NCBI RefSeq assembly: GCF_907165205.1
Contig: NC_058189.1
Location: forward strand, 39,086,270 to 39,150,269
Source of the DNA: Coccinella septempunctata
Lineage: Eukaryota; Arthropoda; Insecta; Coleoptera; Coccinellidae
Length of the DNA stretch: 64,000 bases
Reading direction: 5' to 3'
Positions 1-10,810 of this stretch are shown here, in pieces. Below the pieces are notes generated by a model, which saw only the letters and a program-made list of their open reading frames with translations, was not told where the DNA came from and ran no database searches. Each line of letters opens with the position of its first letter. The first letter of the stretch is position 1. The position numbers and the translations under genes are program-made.

Positions 1-61
1 CGCAATTATTTTATTGCTTCTTCAGGGTTTCGAAAGTGAAGAAAGCAATAAAATAATTGCG
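1..61. repeat. Near-perfect hairpin at window edge
   Basis: The first 24 bases (CGCAATTATTTTATTGCTTC and on) return as their reverse complement at the end of the segment, with one extra base in the second arm and a loop of about 12 bases. It may be cut by the window edge, so the full element is not visible. The sequence does not identify a family. Confidence 0.75.
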
Positions 62-1181
62 AAAGCTTGGTTGAGAAAAAAGAGTATTTCCATTCCACAA
101 AAGAGTCGTTAAACCCTTAAAATTACTCGTATTATTGTACCTATATATATATATTTCCGAGCCATAATCACAGTATTCATCAGGGCCTGCCGAAACCCTC
201 GACGTCCCTGGTTATAACCCGCCCTAATCCTAGAGTTGTTGTTATTGTTTACAACTTTGGCTTGCTACCTTCGCCTAGCTTTTTTGTTGTTCTGTATATG
301 CGTCCGGCCCTGCCCTAGACCTTTACTTGGCTTATCTAGGATACAATGAAAATTATTGAATTTCAATTAAGTATTTTAATTGTACAATACATATAGACAA
401 CCTTAGAAATCACGTTGTCAGTAATTTGAAAGAATTCTGTAGTCATACCAAGAGTCTCATTGGCCTCAATGAATTTTAGTTTATTTCCAGACATAATTAG
501 GAACCGTGTTAAGGGTTGATCTGATATTAACATATAGGTATAGAAAAAGTCAAGAACGTTCTGGTACTGTATACAGGGGGATTCACTGTGATGGCCTATA
601 TATTAGACGTTAACGAAAACTGACAATTTGAAAATTGGGGTTCTGAACAACGAACTTTCTCCCTGAAATATTATCTAACCTCTACATATACCGGTTTTAC
701 TGAAACCAGCCTACTACTTTTTTTATTTCAAATGTATATTTTCGAATTGTGAGATAGCTCCGTAACTTGATGGCAACTTCAACAGTATACCAAAACTTCA
801 GTAGCAACTCGATGGTTTATGAGATATTGAAATGCTTATGAAATGAATAGTGAAACGTGAGATCAGAGATCACACTTTTTAGAATGTATCTCTTTGTATA
901 TGATTTTTCAAAAATTCTTCACCATATTTAATTCTTCTATTATGTAGTATAACAACACTGTTTCTGTTTGGAAAATGTACATGGAGTTCATGAGATGATC
1001 ATCAAGTTGGACAAATCGAATTGATCAGAACTCGAGAATTTCGAATGCAACAATTTTTTTGTATTACATCAGACTATTTTATACCTACTTAAAAAAAAGG
1101 GAGGTGACCTGAATAAACCCTATACCTAAAACAGAAACTTTCAGAGTTATCAAGGAAAATCTGTGACTTCCGGAAACTAAA
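62..1181. other. AT-rich non-coding stretch
   Basis: No open reading frame with protein-like content, no RNA gene and no terminal repeats were seen. If the caspase-like model is right, this lies upstream of or in an earlier intron of that gene. Confidence 0.5.
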
Positions 1182-1246
1182 ATTCATTAGATAGAAATAA
1201 TTTTATCTAATTTAGATTTAGATAGAATTAATTCTATCTAATGAAT
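1182..1246. repeat. Short AT-rich hairpin
   Basis: ATTCATTAGATAGAAATAAT and following bases return inverted about 30 bases later with few mismatches, forming arms of roughly 29 bp. It is probably a small foldback or a MITE remnant. No target duplication was recognised. Confidence 0.6.
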
Positions 1247-1823
1247 TAGCGTTCATAGAAAAAAACTTTTGATTTAAACTAGAGTTGAAGTTGGCTGAGT
1301 GAACTGCCTTCCGGTAGTGGTGACAAATGATTAGAATATTTTATTACCTTATTTAAAATTTTTGATGAGGAAAAAATATTCAACCATGATGAAATGTTGA
1401 AGCGGAAAGAACTAAGAGACAAGATAAAATTTCAGAGTATATTTTTGACAGAAAATTGGTTATAACATGCTTAGACAAGATATTTCGAGATTTATTGATA
1501 GAAACTCCCAGAATTAACATTAAATTTCTTTTCTTGTCTTGAAATTCTTTATTTACTTCTTGTCTGGATCCCGCCTTGATTTCAAGACAAGTTCAAGTTC
1601 AAGAAATATTTTTGGAGAAAGTTCATTGTCGAAAATCCCAAAATTCAAATTGTGATCAGTTTTCCATAAACGTATAATCATCCTGTATTCTATGTTCTCG
1701 AAGATATAGAAACTAATTTGAATTTTTTTAAATTCTTCTTCTTCTATTTACAAGCCTTGCTTTATGGATACCTTGTTACTGTTAAAAACTCATAAAATAG
1801 CTATGAAAAGATTTATTTTATAG

Positions 1824-1935
1824 GTTGTGATGTATAAATCCCAGATACAGCGAGATGGAGGTACTCTTTACAAACCAACAGAATTTGAAACACCAAATGA
1901 AGGGGATGTGCTTATAATATTTAAAAGAAATGGAG
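1824..1935 (+). CDS. Exon of caspase-like host gene (start of p10-like region)
   Basis: This 112-base exon is bounded by an acceptor (TTTTATAG) and a donor (GGAG/gtgagt). It is open for 37 codons and ends with one leftover base. The translation includes the segment YKPTEFETPNEGDVLIIF. In caspases, a P-rich linker followed by D-x-L-I-x-[YF] marks the first strand of the small (p10) subunit, and I infer the same here. The leftover G joins the AT at the start of the exon at 11083 to make a GAT codon, so the two are phase-compatible across a 9.1-kb intron filled with transposons. Exons for the large subunit with the catalytic Cys/His would lie upstream and were not found. The gene is most likely a caspase homologue, but this rests on short motifs. 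Confidence 0.55.
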
Positions 1936-2225
1936 GTGAGTAGATACTTCTCAAATTGAAATGAGTGAACTTGGAATTATGTTTCACACAGTGGGTAAAT
2001 TCTTTCCTTCTCTTTAACAAGTTCTCCAAATCCAGCAAGTATTTGCTATTATGTACCTATATTTCATATGCAGGATGTAAGTAAAGGGTGTCCAACGGTG
2101 GAACCTTTACTAATTTACTTCGTTTTCTAATGGGACATCTTATTTATCATAATTTTTTTCGCTTTCCTATCCCCATATAAGTATTTTGTCTTGTACTTTC
2201 CTATCATATTCGATATTCGACAAGC
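1936..2225 (+). other. Intron start and unresolved 5' part of CR1-like element
   Basis: The stretch between the donor of the upstream exon and the ORF1 start of the first CR1-like element. The 5' end of the retrotransposon cannot be placed: comparison with the second copy shows only a short common GACAAG just before the ATG. Confidence 0.4.
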
Positions 2226-3248
2226 ATGACGCGAGGTCGCGGAATTTGCTGTACGCAATGTACTAATAAAATCGATCGCCACGATGATTCTATAGAGTGT
2301 GCAAATTGTGCCAATAGCTATCACATAAAATGTGCTAACTTATCACTTGTAAGCTACAATAAACTCCGTGAAAATTGTGCCGATAAATGGATCTGTGAGA
2401 ATTGCCGTCAAATGGGTGAGAACGCGTCTAATTTCATCAATCGAGAAACACAGACCGCTGAATACCTGCATTCAACAATGGACTTTTCCAAGTTGAGGGA
2501 ACAAATCGTCGCTGATATCAGTGCTATTTTCTTCAAAGAGATCAACGAATTGAAGACTATTATAACAAACCAAAATAAACAGTTAAAAGAACTCTCATCA
2601 GAACTACGTTCATTCAAAAAACAAAAGAACCTTATCGCTGCACCGCATGACAGTAATACACCCAGCAATCAACCGGTTCGGAACATCCCCGATGATTCAT
2701 CTTTATCTTCGGCATCGGTATCACTGAATGTTACACCTGCTTGCATTCCGAATAAGGAAATTCCAAAATTGAATGAAACCTTGACCGGCGATTTATGTGT
2801 AACTGGTGAGAATTCCTCCGAGTGGAATACTGTCACTAAAAGAAGAAAACATAAGAACCCAAGAAATTCACCTGCTGAAAATCCTATTTCTCCGAGAATT
2901 CCAATATCTGAAACAACGACAGTAACCAAAAAAATTAATAGGCCTCTGGTTGGTACACTCAAGTCGAACATCCTGCATGTAGCACCTAAAAAGCAGTTAT
3001 CTTACCTCCACGTATCACGGCTCAGTCCAGAGACGACCGTACTTGAATTGCAAAATTTCCTTAAACAACATATACAGAATGTCTCCTGCGAAAAACTTAA
3101 TTCGAAACAACCGGAGTTGTATTCTTCGTTCAAGGTATCACTACCTACAGAATACTTCAACACAGTTATGAATCCTGAATTTTGGCCTGAAGGAATTGCT
3201 GTGAATAAGTTTTTTATAAAGCGACATCAACCTGTGGTCACAAACTGA
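2226..3248 (+). CDS. CR1-like ORF1 protein with PHD finger (340 aa)
   Basis: The N-terminus (residues about 9-60) carries the C4-H-C3 pattern of a PHD zinc finger: CTQC, then CANC, HIKC and CENC. A helical, probably coiled-coil stretch rich in K, E, L and Q follows (about 90-135), then a low-complexity Ser/Pro/Asn linker. The C-terminal 80 residues, from about YLHVSRLSPETTVLELQNFL, resemble the RRM-like or esterase-replacing nucleic-acid-binding end of LINE ORF1 proteins. ORF1 proteins of this class bind element RNA in the ribonucleoprotein; here that role is inferred from position and domains. The reading frame is intact. The ATG at 2226 is the first in frame and lies just before the finger. 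ORF2 follows after about 77 bases. Confidence 0.8.
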   Translation: MTRGRGICCTQCTNKIDRHDDSIECANCANSYHIKCANLSLVSYNKLRENCADKWICENCRQMGENASNFINRETQTAEYLHSTMDFSKLREQIVADISAIFFKEINELKTIITNQNKQLKELSSELRSFKKQKNLIAAPHDSNTPSNQPVRNIPDDSSLSSASVSLNVTPACIPNKEIPKLNETLTGDLCVTGENSSEWNTVTKRRKHKNPRNSPAENPISPRIPISETTTVTKKINRPLVGTLKSNILHVAPKKQLSYLHVSRLSPETTVLELQNFLKQHIQNVSCEKLNSKQPELYSSFKVSLPTEYFNTVMNPEFWPEGIAVNKFFIKRHQPVVTN

Positions 3249-3325
3249 ACTTTAAAGCTGATTCTGAACCGCTTCAAACATCCATCGCCAATAATAATTG
3301 CCCTGATGCCAAAAATAAATTCAAA

Positions 3326-6189
3326 TTGCTACAATTAAATGTCCACTGCATTTCTAACAAGTTGGAAAATCTTGAAATTCTTTTCACCGACGAGCGTCCT
3401 GATGTCGTTTGTATTTCTGAGCATTGGTGCTGTCCTGAGGCGATCCTAACAATGACCATTCCGGTATACTACCTGACTGATTTCTACTGCCGCCCTTCAA
3501 GAGTTCATGGTGGATCTATGGTCTATATCCGAGATGGTGTTCAAGTGAAAGAATTGTGCGTGTCGCGGTTCTCCCAAGAGATGCAGTTTGAAGTGAGTGG
3601 GACAATAGTTCTCGTCCAAAAAATCCGCTTGGTTTTTCTCAGCGTGTACCGACCATCCTCTGGAGTTTTCGGAATATTTTTGAATGCAATTTCTGCAACT
3701 TTGGACTATTGTAGCGGTTTAGCCGATAAAATTTTTGTTTGTGGCGATTTGAACGTCAATCTTCTAAATAATAATTGTCCTAATCTTAAATTATTTATAG
3801 ATCTACTTGAATGTTTCAATTTGCATATTTCTTCTCGAGAACCTACTAGGATCTTCACGGACATAACAGGCCACACATCCGTATCAAAGTTGGACTATAT
3901 TCTGAGTAATGTGGACCTGTCCGTCTGTACCACCGAAGTATACGAAGCTTATTTGGGCGATCATCGAGCTCTTTCGCTTGAATTTCCCATTAGTCTCTCG
4001 CCGGTGGCCAAGCATGGGTCAAAGTTGGTCAGAAATTTGAGTCAATATAATCTCGACGACTTTGTGTACCGTATATCTGTAAGTGACTTTCGTGGGATGT
4101 ATGGCGTTCTGGATGTGAATGGATGTTTCGGTGAATTTGCTGATGTGATTCAGACGACATTTGAGATGTGTTGTCCACTCTTCAAGTGTAATGGTTCTCC
4201 TCATCAGCCCAAGAAGTGGATTACTCCAGAGATCGTATCGGCAAAGCGCGATCTGAAGCATCTTCACTGGATGCGTACTAGTATGGCCTGTCAGTCCACC
4301 TGTGACCTGTATAGGAGTGCCAAATCTTCCTACAACTCCTTACTCAGGACGGCAAAGTTAGATTACCATACTGGATTGATCGAAAAATCCGATAATAATA
4401 CTCTTACTGGCAGAGGAAATAAAGGACTTCGGCCGAAGGAGATTTTAGTCGATGGTGTTTCATATGTCGAGGCTGGGGATCTGGCCTCTGTGTTTGCAGA
4501 TTATTTCTCGACAATCACCCAGCGAACGTTGAGTGTGTACTATAATAACTCTTTGTCGTCCTCATGCACTACATCTTCAATGAATAGCTCATCATTCTTC
4601 TTTCATCCTGTGCTGGAATTTGAAGTGATTGATGCAATAAAGTCTCTCAAAAATAATAAAAGCAGTGGAGTGGATTTTATTTCCGCCAGAATTTTAAAAC
4701 TGATCGGGGCGCTCATTGCTCCACATTTTGCCCATATTATCAATTTTTCAATAAGTAGTGGCATATTTCCCAGCCATCTCAAGAAGGCTATTGTCATACC
4801 CATATTCAAGAAGAATGACTTGAACGAAATCGCCAACTATAGACCAATTTCCATCCTCAGTGTCTTTGCCAAGGTCTTCGCGAGGATTGTGCTGGACAGG
4901 ATGATGAATTTCCTCGATAAGCATCATGTCTTGACACACCGCACAACATAGTTTTCGGAAGGGCCGCTCAACTGAATCCGCAGCTCTCTGCTTTGTTGAG
5001 TGCGTTTATGAATGCCTGGATAGTGGATTGTTTGTCGCGGGATTGTTTTTTGACCTGTCACGGGCATTCGACAGTCTCTCCTTCCAACTTATAATCGAAA
5101 AATGCTACAGTATGGGTTTTAGAGGAGTGTTTTTGAGATGGATTTCCAGCTATCTTGAGGGCAGAACTATGATCGTCAGAGTTGACAACGCATTTTCGGA
5201 TGAACATGAGGTGAATTTGGGTGTCCCTCAGGGTTCAGTCCTGGGGCCGCTCCTATTCTTACTTTTCATAAACGATCTACCATGCAACTTAAAAAAGATG
5301 ATGATCGCTGCAACATCCCGCCACGATCTTCATCGTCTATTGAACATGATCAGAATACTACTGTTCGCCGATGACACCTCAGCATTGGTTACTGCGCGAA
5401 GCTTTGACGAGCTACACAGGTTATGTCACCTTTCAGTCCAGTGCTTTGTTGATTGGTGTCGCTCTAATTCAATAATGATTAATGTTGCTAAAACTGAATG
5501 CGTTCATTTTTCTCTAAGATCCAGCGAACACAGATTGGTTGTACGCTATTTGGACGAGGTTATTTCATCTGCGGACCATACCAAGTTCCTGGGTGTCCAC
5601 ATCGATTCCAACTTGAAGTGGAGCACTCATATCGATTCTGTCTGTAGAAAACTCAATGGCTCTTACTTTGCTTTAAGTAGAGTACGGAATTCACTTCCTT
5701 TGCGGTCCGTTCTCAACATATACTACAGTTTGGTGTACAGTCACCTATCATACTGTCATCCTACTGTGGGGTAATTCATCGGACGTTGGCAGAGTCTTTG
5801 TTATACAGAAGAGGATCTTGCGTATGATATTTAATGTTGAGCCTAGGTCCTCCTGTTGACCGGTTTTCATTGAAAATGGCCTCCTCACCTTGGCCTCGAT
5901 TTTCATTCTCAAATGTTTGATCTATACCAAAGAAAACGAAAATAAGTTCACCAAACTTTCTAGCTTTCATAGCTACAGTACAAGAAACGAAGGATTGTTG
6001 TGTGTACCAAAACATAATTCCTCTAGATTCGAATGTTCACCAATGTATCACTGTATCAAACTTTTTAATCACTTACCTAGATCATTGCGAAGTCTTAAGT
6101 TGAATGAATTCAAAAAAGCAGTTAAAGTTATTTTAGTTAGTAGATGTTATTATTCTGTTGCTGAATATTTTTCTGATTCTTGTGAGTAG
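3326..6189 (+). pseudogene. CR1-like ORF2: APE endonuclease-reverse transcriptase, frameshifted
   Basis: Residues 1-230 of the first open piece (3326-4951) form an APE-type endonuclease: LQLN at the start, SEHW (metal-binding Glu), GGSMVYIRD, CGDLNVN and the C-terminal DHRA histidine motif. Reverse transcriptase follows: SGVDFISARILK, the NYRPISIL motif, FFDLSRAFDSLS, GVPQGSVLGPLLF and the catalytic FADD (in 5028-5774). Compared with the copy at 14417, the frame breaks near 4935-4945 and again near 5755, a TGA interrupts near 5859, and about 11 residues are missing near 4400. The C-terminal tail reads on at 5890-6189. The element cannot encode a full ORF2. Confidence 0.85.
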
Positions 6190-6481
6190 TTTTCTATTTC
6201 GATTTTGTTTTTTTCTCTGACTTGTCCTATACATGTATTTGTCTGACAGGATTAATAAAGTATTATTATTATTATTATTATTATCCCTATTCCTGATAAT
6301 CTCGGAGATATTAACTATTTTCCAACAAAAAATTGACAAAAACATAGATCCAAGGAAATAGGCAGAGAAAAGACATTTCATATTTTATCAAGCTGAAAAA
6401 ACTTAGTTTGTGGTGTCCCAAAATTCTTCGTCGTTTCTGTCGATATATTTGATATTTTCAAGAAACGCATTTAATGACGTA

Positions 6482-7003
6482 TACAGGGTGTCCCAAAACT
6501 AGTGAATCAAACGTCACATCACGGTAGAGTAGATCAAATAATGACACCAAAATTAGTTGAGCGAAAATGTACCGTTTCCAAAAAAACCTAACCTGAAATT
6601 GCCGATTTTTGGTCTATTTTTCTAATCACAGGGCTAATTTGTGATTAAGGACAGCGTTTTTCGCCCATATTATCACCCCTATAGAGGGGGTTTATTCTGA
6701 TTAATAAAAATTATGTAGAAAAAACAATTGTTTCAATTTACTTTTACTTGGGTTTTCGATGAACTACTTGGAATAATTTTGATTAGGTGTGATAAAACAA
6801 TAATCTAGGATTAATATGATTTAAAATCGCTATCCTTTGTCACAAACTGGCCCTGTGATTGAAAAAAATAGTTCGAAAATAGGCAACTTTAGGTATTTTC
6901 ATAAAATTCTGATTACTCATTCAATACCACCAATGAAGTTGCTCTGAATGATTCACAAAAACTGTTCGTTACCACCATTAGTTTGAAGTTCGCAAAGTAC
7001 CTA
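6482..7003. mobile_element. Hairpin MITE with TACAGGGTG end, interrupted by BEL element
   Basis: It starts TACAGGGTGTCCCAAAAC, an end type common in insect Tc1/mariner-related MITEs. An internal inverted pair of about 55 bp (6601-6655 against 6828-6885) contains GCCCTGTGATT and its complement with moderate mismatch. The right end is not seen before the BEL insertion site at 7004. Some of the sequence after 10815 may be its continuation, but this was not demonstrated. Confidence 0.5.
6999..7003. repeat. Target-site duplication ACCTA, left of BEL element
   Basis: ACCTA directly precedes the TG of the left LTR and is repeated at 10811-10815 directly after the CA of the right LTR. A 5-bp duplication is usual for BEL/Pao elements. 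Confidence 0.85.
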
Positions 7004-7478
7004 TGTTACGATAGCTCAGAGAATATGAGAAGAAAAGATGAAAAATAGAAAATATAAAGATACGCTGGAAGCACTCGACCTACCTTGTTGGGATGAACAC
7101 CAGAAAAATGGGGAGCTCGCACTTCCTGCTATCTTTCGAAGTCCGTTTTGAGAGCACTATCTTTGAAAGCACTATTTGAGAAAAAAACGGAATCTGAATT
7201 TAGAAAAATCGACGAAATTCGGTTGTAATTCGCACTGTCTCCGTCCTTCGTCAATCGAGAAGTTATATCAATCTCGCCCATATGTCTCCATATACAGTCC
7301 GAGATTTTCCAGCGTATTTGCCGATGATGAATTGAAATATACACAAATGAATGAATGAAAGAAAAAAAGGATAATTAATTATAGAAACTGACGCGTTGAT
7401 TCAACGATCGTTTCGAAACAAAAGAAAATATATATATTGAATTTAGACATTCAATTCACTAAGAGTGTTGCATTAACA
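7004..7478 (-). repeat. BEL 3' LTR
   Basis: Read on the plus strand it begins TGTTACGATAGCTCAGAG and ends GTTGCATTAACA. It matches 10332-10810 apart from a handful of substitutions and one small indel in a TATATA tract. Confidence 0.92.
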
Positions 7479-7500
7479 TAACCGCCCACCTAAAATATAC
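7479..7500 (-). promoter_or_regulatory. Polypurine tract of BEL element
   Basis: On the minus strand this reads ...TAGGTGGGCGGTTA immediately upstream of the 3' LTR, the position where plus-strand DNA synthesis is primed. Called by position and G-richness. Confidence 0.5.
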
Positions 7501-7549
7501 ATATTTTAAAGAGAAGAAAAAAATTAAAAAAATTAAAATTCAGCAATGA

Positions 7550-10207
7550 TTATTGCTGGGGTAATGGACACAACTTTACTATAGGACGTTGCATCACACT
7601 TTGGCTAGTACGAACGGTAGGTACACGAGCTATTCCATCTAAACCTGGATGTAGTTTCTCAATTCGTGCCAACCGCCAACGCAAGGTTCGAAGCGCCAGA
7701 AAAGGAGCTGAAGACAACCCATAAGTAACAGTGTTTAACTCATAACACCTTATTGACTCTGAGGGCGAAAATCTCCAGAGAATGCGCTGATATTTACGAT
7801 GACCTGAGTGAATCAGAATTTGGCGATACATTTGTCGTATATCGGCCGTGAACACAAACTTATGCGTACGAAATCGGAGAAGAATAGTGGCAATATCCTT
7901 CTGCAGTTTTTGACCTGTAAGAAGACAATCATTCAAGGACGAGTGACCAGCAACCTTCGCTGAAGCATCAAACACAACCCTGAGTTTAGTGGAAGTGCTA
8001 TCGAGTTTGAGAACGCAATGGTGTGGAATGAAATAAGAAGATTCATCAGAAGGCTTTGACTCTACCAACGTCATATGGTTAGATTCTAAATAATCCTGCA
8101 TGAAGTCATTATATTGTTGCCGGAGAGAGGAATCTTTATCGAGTCGTTTCTCCAGCAACAAGAAACGACGCAATGCCAATGAATAAGTGTCGCCAAATGA
8201 ATCGGGAATAGACTGCTTGAAGGGAAGTGAGACACTAAAACGACCTGTTATACTATCGCGAGAGATATCTTTCTTGAAAATCTCTTCACAGAGAATCTCA
8301 TCGGAAGAATATGATTCCGAATCCGGAATTGGAAGGTCTTCGAGTTCCCAAAATGCCTTTAAAGTTGCGTTCAGAGATGAATCTAGGGTTACATGCAATG
8401 AATTCACTACATTACAAGAAGAATGAGTTCTGCCCATCAAGACCCAACCGAAAACAGTTTCGAGCGCTGAAGGCTCTCCTACCCCACCATCCTGACGACC
8501 ATCAAGAAGTAAAGAAGGAAAGATTTCTGCTCCTAGTAGTATGTCAACACTACCAGGTTTATTGAAATTAGGATCTGCCAACTTCAGTGATTCATATGAT
8601 GAAAATTTGGTTGTGAAATTTGGCAAATCTGAACAAATTTTTGGGATCAGAACAGCATCGAAAGTAAAGATTGGATGCGTAATTTCTCGGGGACGGATTG
8701 TGCAAGTGACAGTAGAAGATGATGGAGATGATCTTTCCCCTATTCCTTTAATGCATAAAAATGATTTGGATAATGGAAGTCCAAGTGAAGCAACGCACTT
8801 TCTAGTGATGATATTAGTTTGGGAACCACTGTCTAAAAGAACTCTCACAGTTTTATAATTTCCCCAGGCATCGAGAATTTCTACTTGAGCTGTAGCGAGA
8901 AGAAAATTGGAAGTGATCGAAGATGCCGTGGTAGTGAAACTCTGAGCAGAACTACATGAATTATTTTCTGAAGATGGTAAAGTTTGTTCTTCCTTTTCAT
9001 CGGAATCGATATGTAGCAAAGAATGGTGTCTTCTAGAGCAAGAACGACAACAGGATTTAGAAGCGCATTTCGAAATGTCATGTGCCGAATGCAAACAATT
9101 TACACACCAATTGTTACTTTGGGCGATCTTCAATCTTTCAGTTGGCGTTTTGGACAGAAATGAATAGCATTTATAAATACTATGCGATGAATTGCAATAA
9201 ATACATTTTATTTTTGAAGGCGTATTATTAGATTGAGCAAGGAAAATAGAAGTTGATTTATTTGAAGAACGATTTTTTTGTTTAGTTTGAGTTTGAGAAA
9301 GTGGACTGTATTTGGGTTTGGTTGAGGTAGAAAGAGCTGCAGATTCTAGAGCGGTGCACAAATTTAGAAGAAAATTATGTAAATTTGTGAATGATGGAAT
9401 ATCTGAAGAGCATTCTTGCAATTCGAAACGTTTAATCGTAGCATTATCTAATTTTTGAATCATCATATGGAAAAGTATAAAGTCCCACTGATCAACAGGC
9501 AAACCTAAGTTTGTCAACTTTGAAATGTTTGTGATCTCCTGCCAATATGAATTTGCCAAAAGACGTTTATTTTGATATCGTTTAGTCAAAGTTTCGAAGG
9601 CAATATGGTAATTTTGTGCTGTTAATGGAAAACCTTTGAACAATGACAAAGCCTGAGATTTTAAAGAACTTAGAAGATATTGGAACTTTTCAATGTCTGA
9701 CAGATTAGCATTTTTGTGAATTAAACTGGTGAACATATCATGAAAGGTTGTCCAGTCTTTATAATTTCCGCTGAATGATGGCAACGAAATCTTCGGAAGT
9801 TTGACATTAGGTGTGGCTTTCGAAGACTTTACCGAAACATCATCAATAGTTGTTGAAGGAAATAAATTACTATAAGTTGTTTTTATAGTGAAATAGTTAT
9901 CATTGAATGTCGACTTTATCTGTTTTTCTGACTCTAAATCAGGGTTTTCCGAAACTGAGAGAAATGATATGATCGAATTGTGAACAGTATGAAACTTTTC
10001 ATGAATATCATCCAACTCTTCATATCGAAGTCGAAATCTGACATGACGACTTGCATCATCGACAGCTGCTGTCGCCAAAGAAAGAATTTCCTCAATATCA
10101 TCAATTTGTAACTGTCGAATAGCGTAATTTTGTTTTAATTTATTAACACTCATGGTGAATGAATTGAATAAGGCGTAAATATGAGAGATCAAATTGAAAT
10201 GCAACAC
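7550..10207 (-). CDS. BEL/Pao gag-protease-partial RT polyprotein with in-frame deletion (885 aa)
   Basis: The N-terminal third is the BEL-type gag (DUF1759-like: LPKISLPSFSGNYKDW). It is followed by cysteine/histidine knuckles (CIYCNSSHSIYKC, CVNCLHSAH, CCRSC) and a DUF1758-type aspartic protease with LLDSGSQTNII and LLGAEIF. The reverse transcriptase begins at about residue 690 (LRVVFDASAK, FVFTADIRQMYRQI) and stops at TYGLSSAPFLALRTL. The next residues, RWRLARIEKLHPG and RPIVKLCPLP, belong to the far C-terminal end of BEL pol. The RT catalytic YxDD, RNase H and integrase are therefore missing, and the frame is kept across the join near 7685. Usual full length is about 1,700-1,800 residues. 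The ORF may start at the in-frame Met at 10153 rather than at 10207. Confidence 0.88.
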   Translation of the reverse strand: MLHFNLISHIYALFNSFTMSVNKLKQNYAIRQLQIDDIEEILSLATAAVDDASRHVRFRLRYEELDDIHEKFHTVHNSIISFLSVSENPDLESEKQIKSTFNDNYFTIKTTYSNLFPSTTIDDVSVKSSKATPNVKLPKISLPSFSGNYKDWTTFHDMFTSLIHKNANLSDIEKFQYLLSSLKSQALSLFKGFPLTAQNYHIAFETLTKRYQNKRLLANSYWQEITNISKLTNLGLPVDQWDFILFHMMIQKLDNATIKRFELQECSSDIPSFTNLHNFLLNLCTALESAALSTSTKPKYSPLSQTQTKQKNRSSNKSTSIFLAQSNNTPSKIKCIYCNSSHSIYKCYSFLSKTPTERLKIAQSNNWCVNCLHSAHDISKCASKSCCRSCSRRHHSLLHIDSDEKEEQTLPSSENNSCSSAQSFTTTASSITSNFLLATAQVEILDAWGNYKTVRVLLDSGSQTNIITRKCVASLGLPLSKSFLCIKGIGERSSPSSSTVTCTIRPREITHPIFTFDAVLIPKICSDLPNFTTKFSSYESLKLADPNFNKPGSVDILLGAEIFPSLLLDGRQDGGVGEPSALETVFGWVLMGRTHSSCNVVNSLHVTLDSSLNATLKAFWELEDLPIPDSESYSSDEILCEEIFKKDISRDSITGRFSVSLPFKQSIPDSFGDTYSLALRRFLLLEKRLDKDSSLRQQYNDFMQDYLESNHMTLVESKPSDESSYFIPHHCVLKLDSTSTKLRVVFDASAKVAGHSSLNDCLLTGQKLQKDIATILLRFRTHKFVFTADIRQMYRQILIHSGHRKYQRILWRFSPSESIRCYELNTVTYGLSSAPFLALRTLRWRLARIEKLHPGLDGIARVPTVRTSQSVMQRPIVKLCPLPQQ

Positions 10208-10314
10208 TCAATATGCGAACCGAAGAAAAAGCAATGAAAAAAGTATCGGAAGTGGATAAAGAAATGAAATAATTTCGAAACAATCGCCGAAGCAACGGAA
10301 ATTGAAGAAAATTT

Positions 10315-10330
10315 GGCTCGAATTGGACCA
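10315..10330 (-). promoter_or_regulatory. Primer-binding site of BEL element
   Basis: On the plus strand GGCTCGAATTGGACCA ends in CCA, so the minus strand reads TGG followed by 13 bases complementary to a tRNA 3' end, with a T-arm-like TTCGA block. It lies one or two bases inside the 5' LTR. The tRNA species was not assigned. Confidence 0.7.
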
Positions 10331-10331
10331 A

Positions 10332-10810
10332 CATTACGATAGCTCAGAGAATATGAGAAGAAAAGATGAAAAATAGAAAATATAAAGATACGCTGGAAGC
10401 ACTCGACCTACCTTGTTGGGATGAACACCAGAAAAATGGGGAGCTCGCACTTCCTGCTATCTTTCGAAGTCCGATTTGAGAGCACTATCTTTGAAAGCAC
10501 TATTTGAGAAAAAAACGGAATCTGAATTTAGAAAAATCGACGAAATTCGGTTGTAATTCGCACTGTCTCCGTCCTTCGTCAATCGAGAAGTTATATTAAT
10601 CTCGCCCATATGTCTCCATATGCAGTCCGAGATTTTCCAGCGTATTTGCCGATGATGAATTGAAATATACACAAATGAATGAATGAAAGAAAAAAAGGAT
10701 AATTAATTATAAAAACTGACGCGTTGATTCAACGATCGTTTCGAAACAAAAGAAAATATATATGTATATTGAATTTAGAAATTCAATTCACTAAGAGTGT
10801 TGCATTAACA
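10332..10810 (-). repeat. BEL 5' LTR
   Basis: The partner of 7004-7478. Its inner edge reads CATTACG where the other LTR has TGTTACG, so the inner terminal dinucleotide differs. The outer end ...CATTAACA is followed by the target duplication ACCTA. Confidence 0.9.

Larger units (their letters stand above)
2226..6284 (+). mobile_element. CR1-like non-LTR retrotransposon, copy 1 (decayed)
   Basis: A two-ORF LINE. ORF1 has a PHD finger, and ORF2 has an APE-type endonuclease and a reverse transcriptase. The 3' UTR contains ACTTGTCCTATACAT and ends in a (TTA)n tail at 6262-6284. This layout (PHD ORF1, APE endonuclease, microsatellite-like tail) is typical of the CR1 part of the Jockey superfamily in insects. 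ORF1 is intact; ORF2 is broken by frameshifts, a stop and a small deletion. The same 3' UTR recurs at 17310-17400 and 17968-18048. The 5' end is unresolved and no target duplication was identified. Confidence 0.85.
7004..10810 (-). mobile_element. BEL/Pao LTR retrotransposon, internally deleted
   Basis: A complete LTR-to-LTR insertion on the minus strand. The LTRs are 475 and 479 bases, bounded by TG...CA at the outer edges and by the duplication ACCTA. The two LTRs differ at about eight positions, which suggests a fairly recent insertion. The 5' LTR (right) is followed on the minus strand by a primer-binding site; the 3' LTR is preceded by a G-rich polypurine stretch. The single 885-codon ORF is open throughout but has lost most of pol. 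It could not mobilise itself. Confidence 0.92.

Noticed and set aside
7129..7344. 71-codon minus frame, repeated at 10457-10672
   Set aside because: It lies within both LTRs of the BEL element and is duplicated only because the LTRs are.
8187..8858. Plus-strand frames opposite the BEL polyprotein
   Set aside because: They are antisense to a clear gag-pol coding frame.
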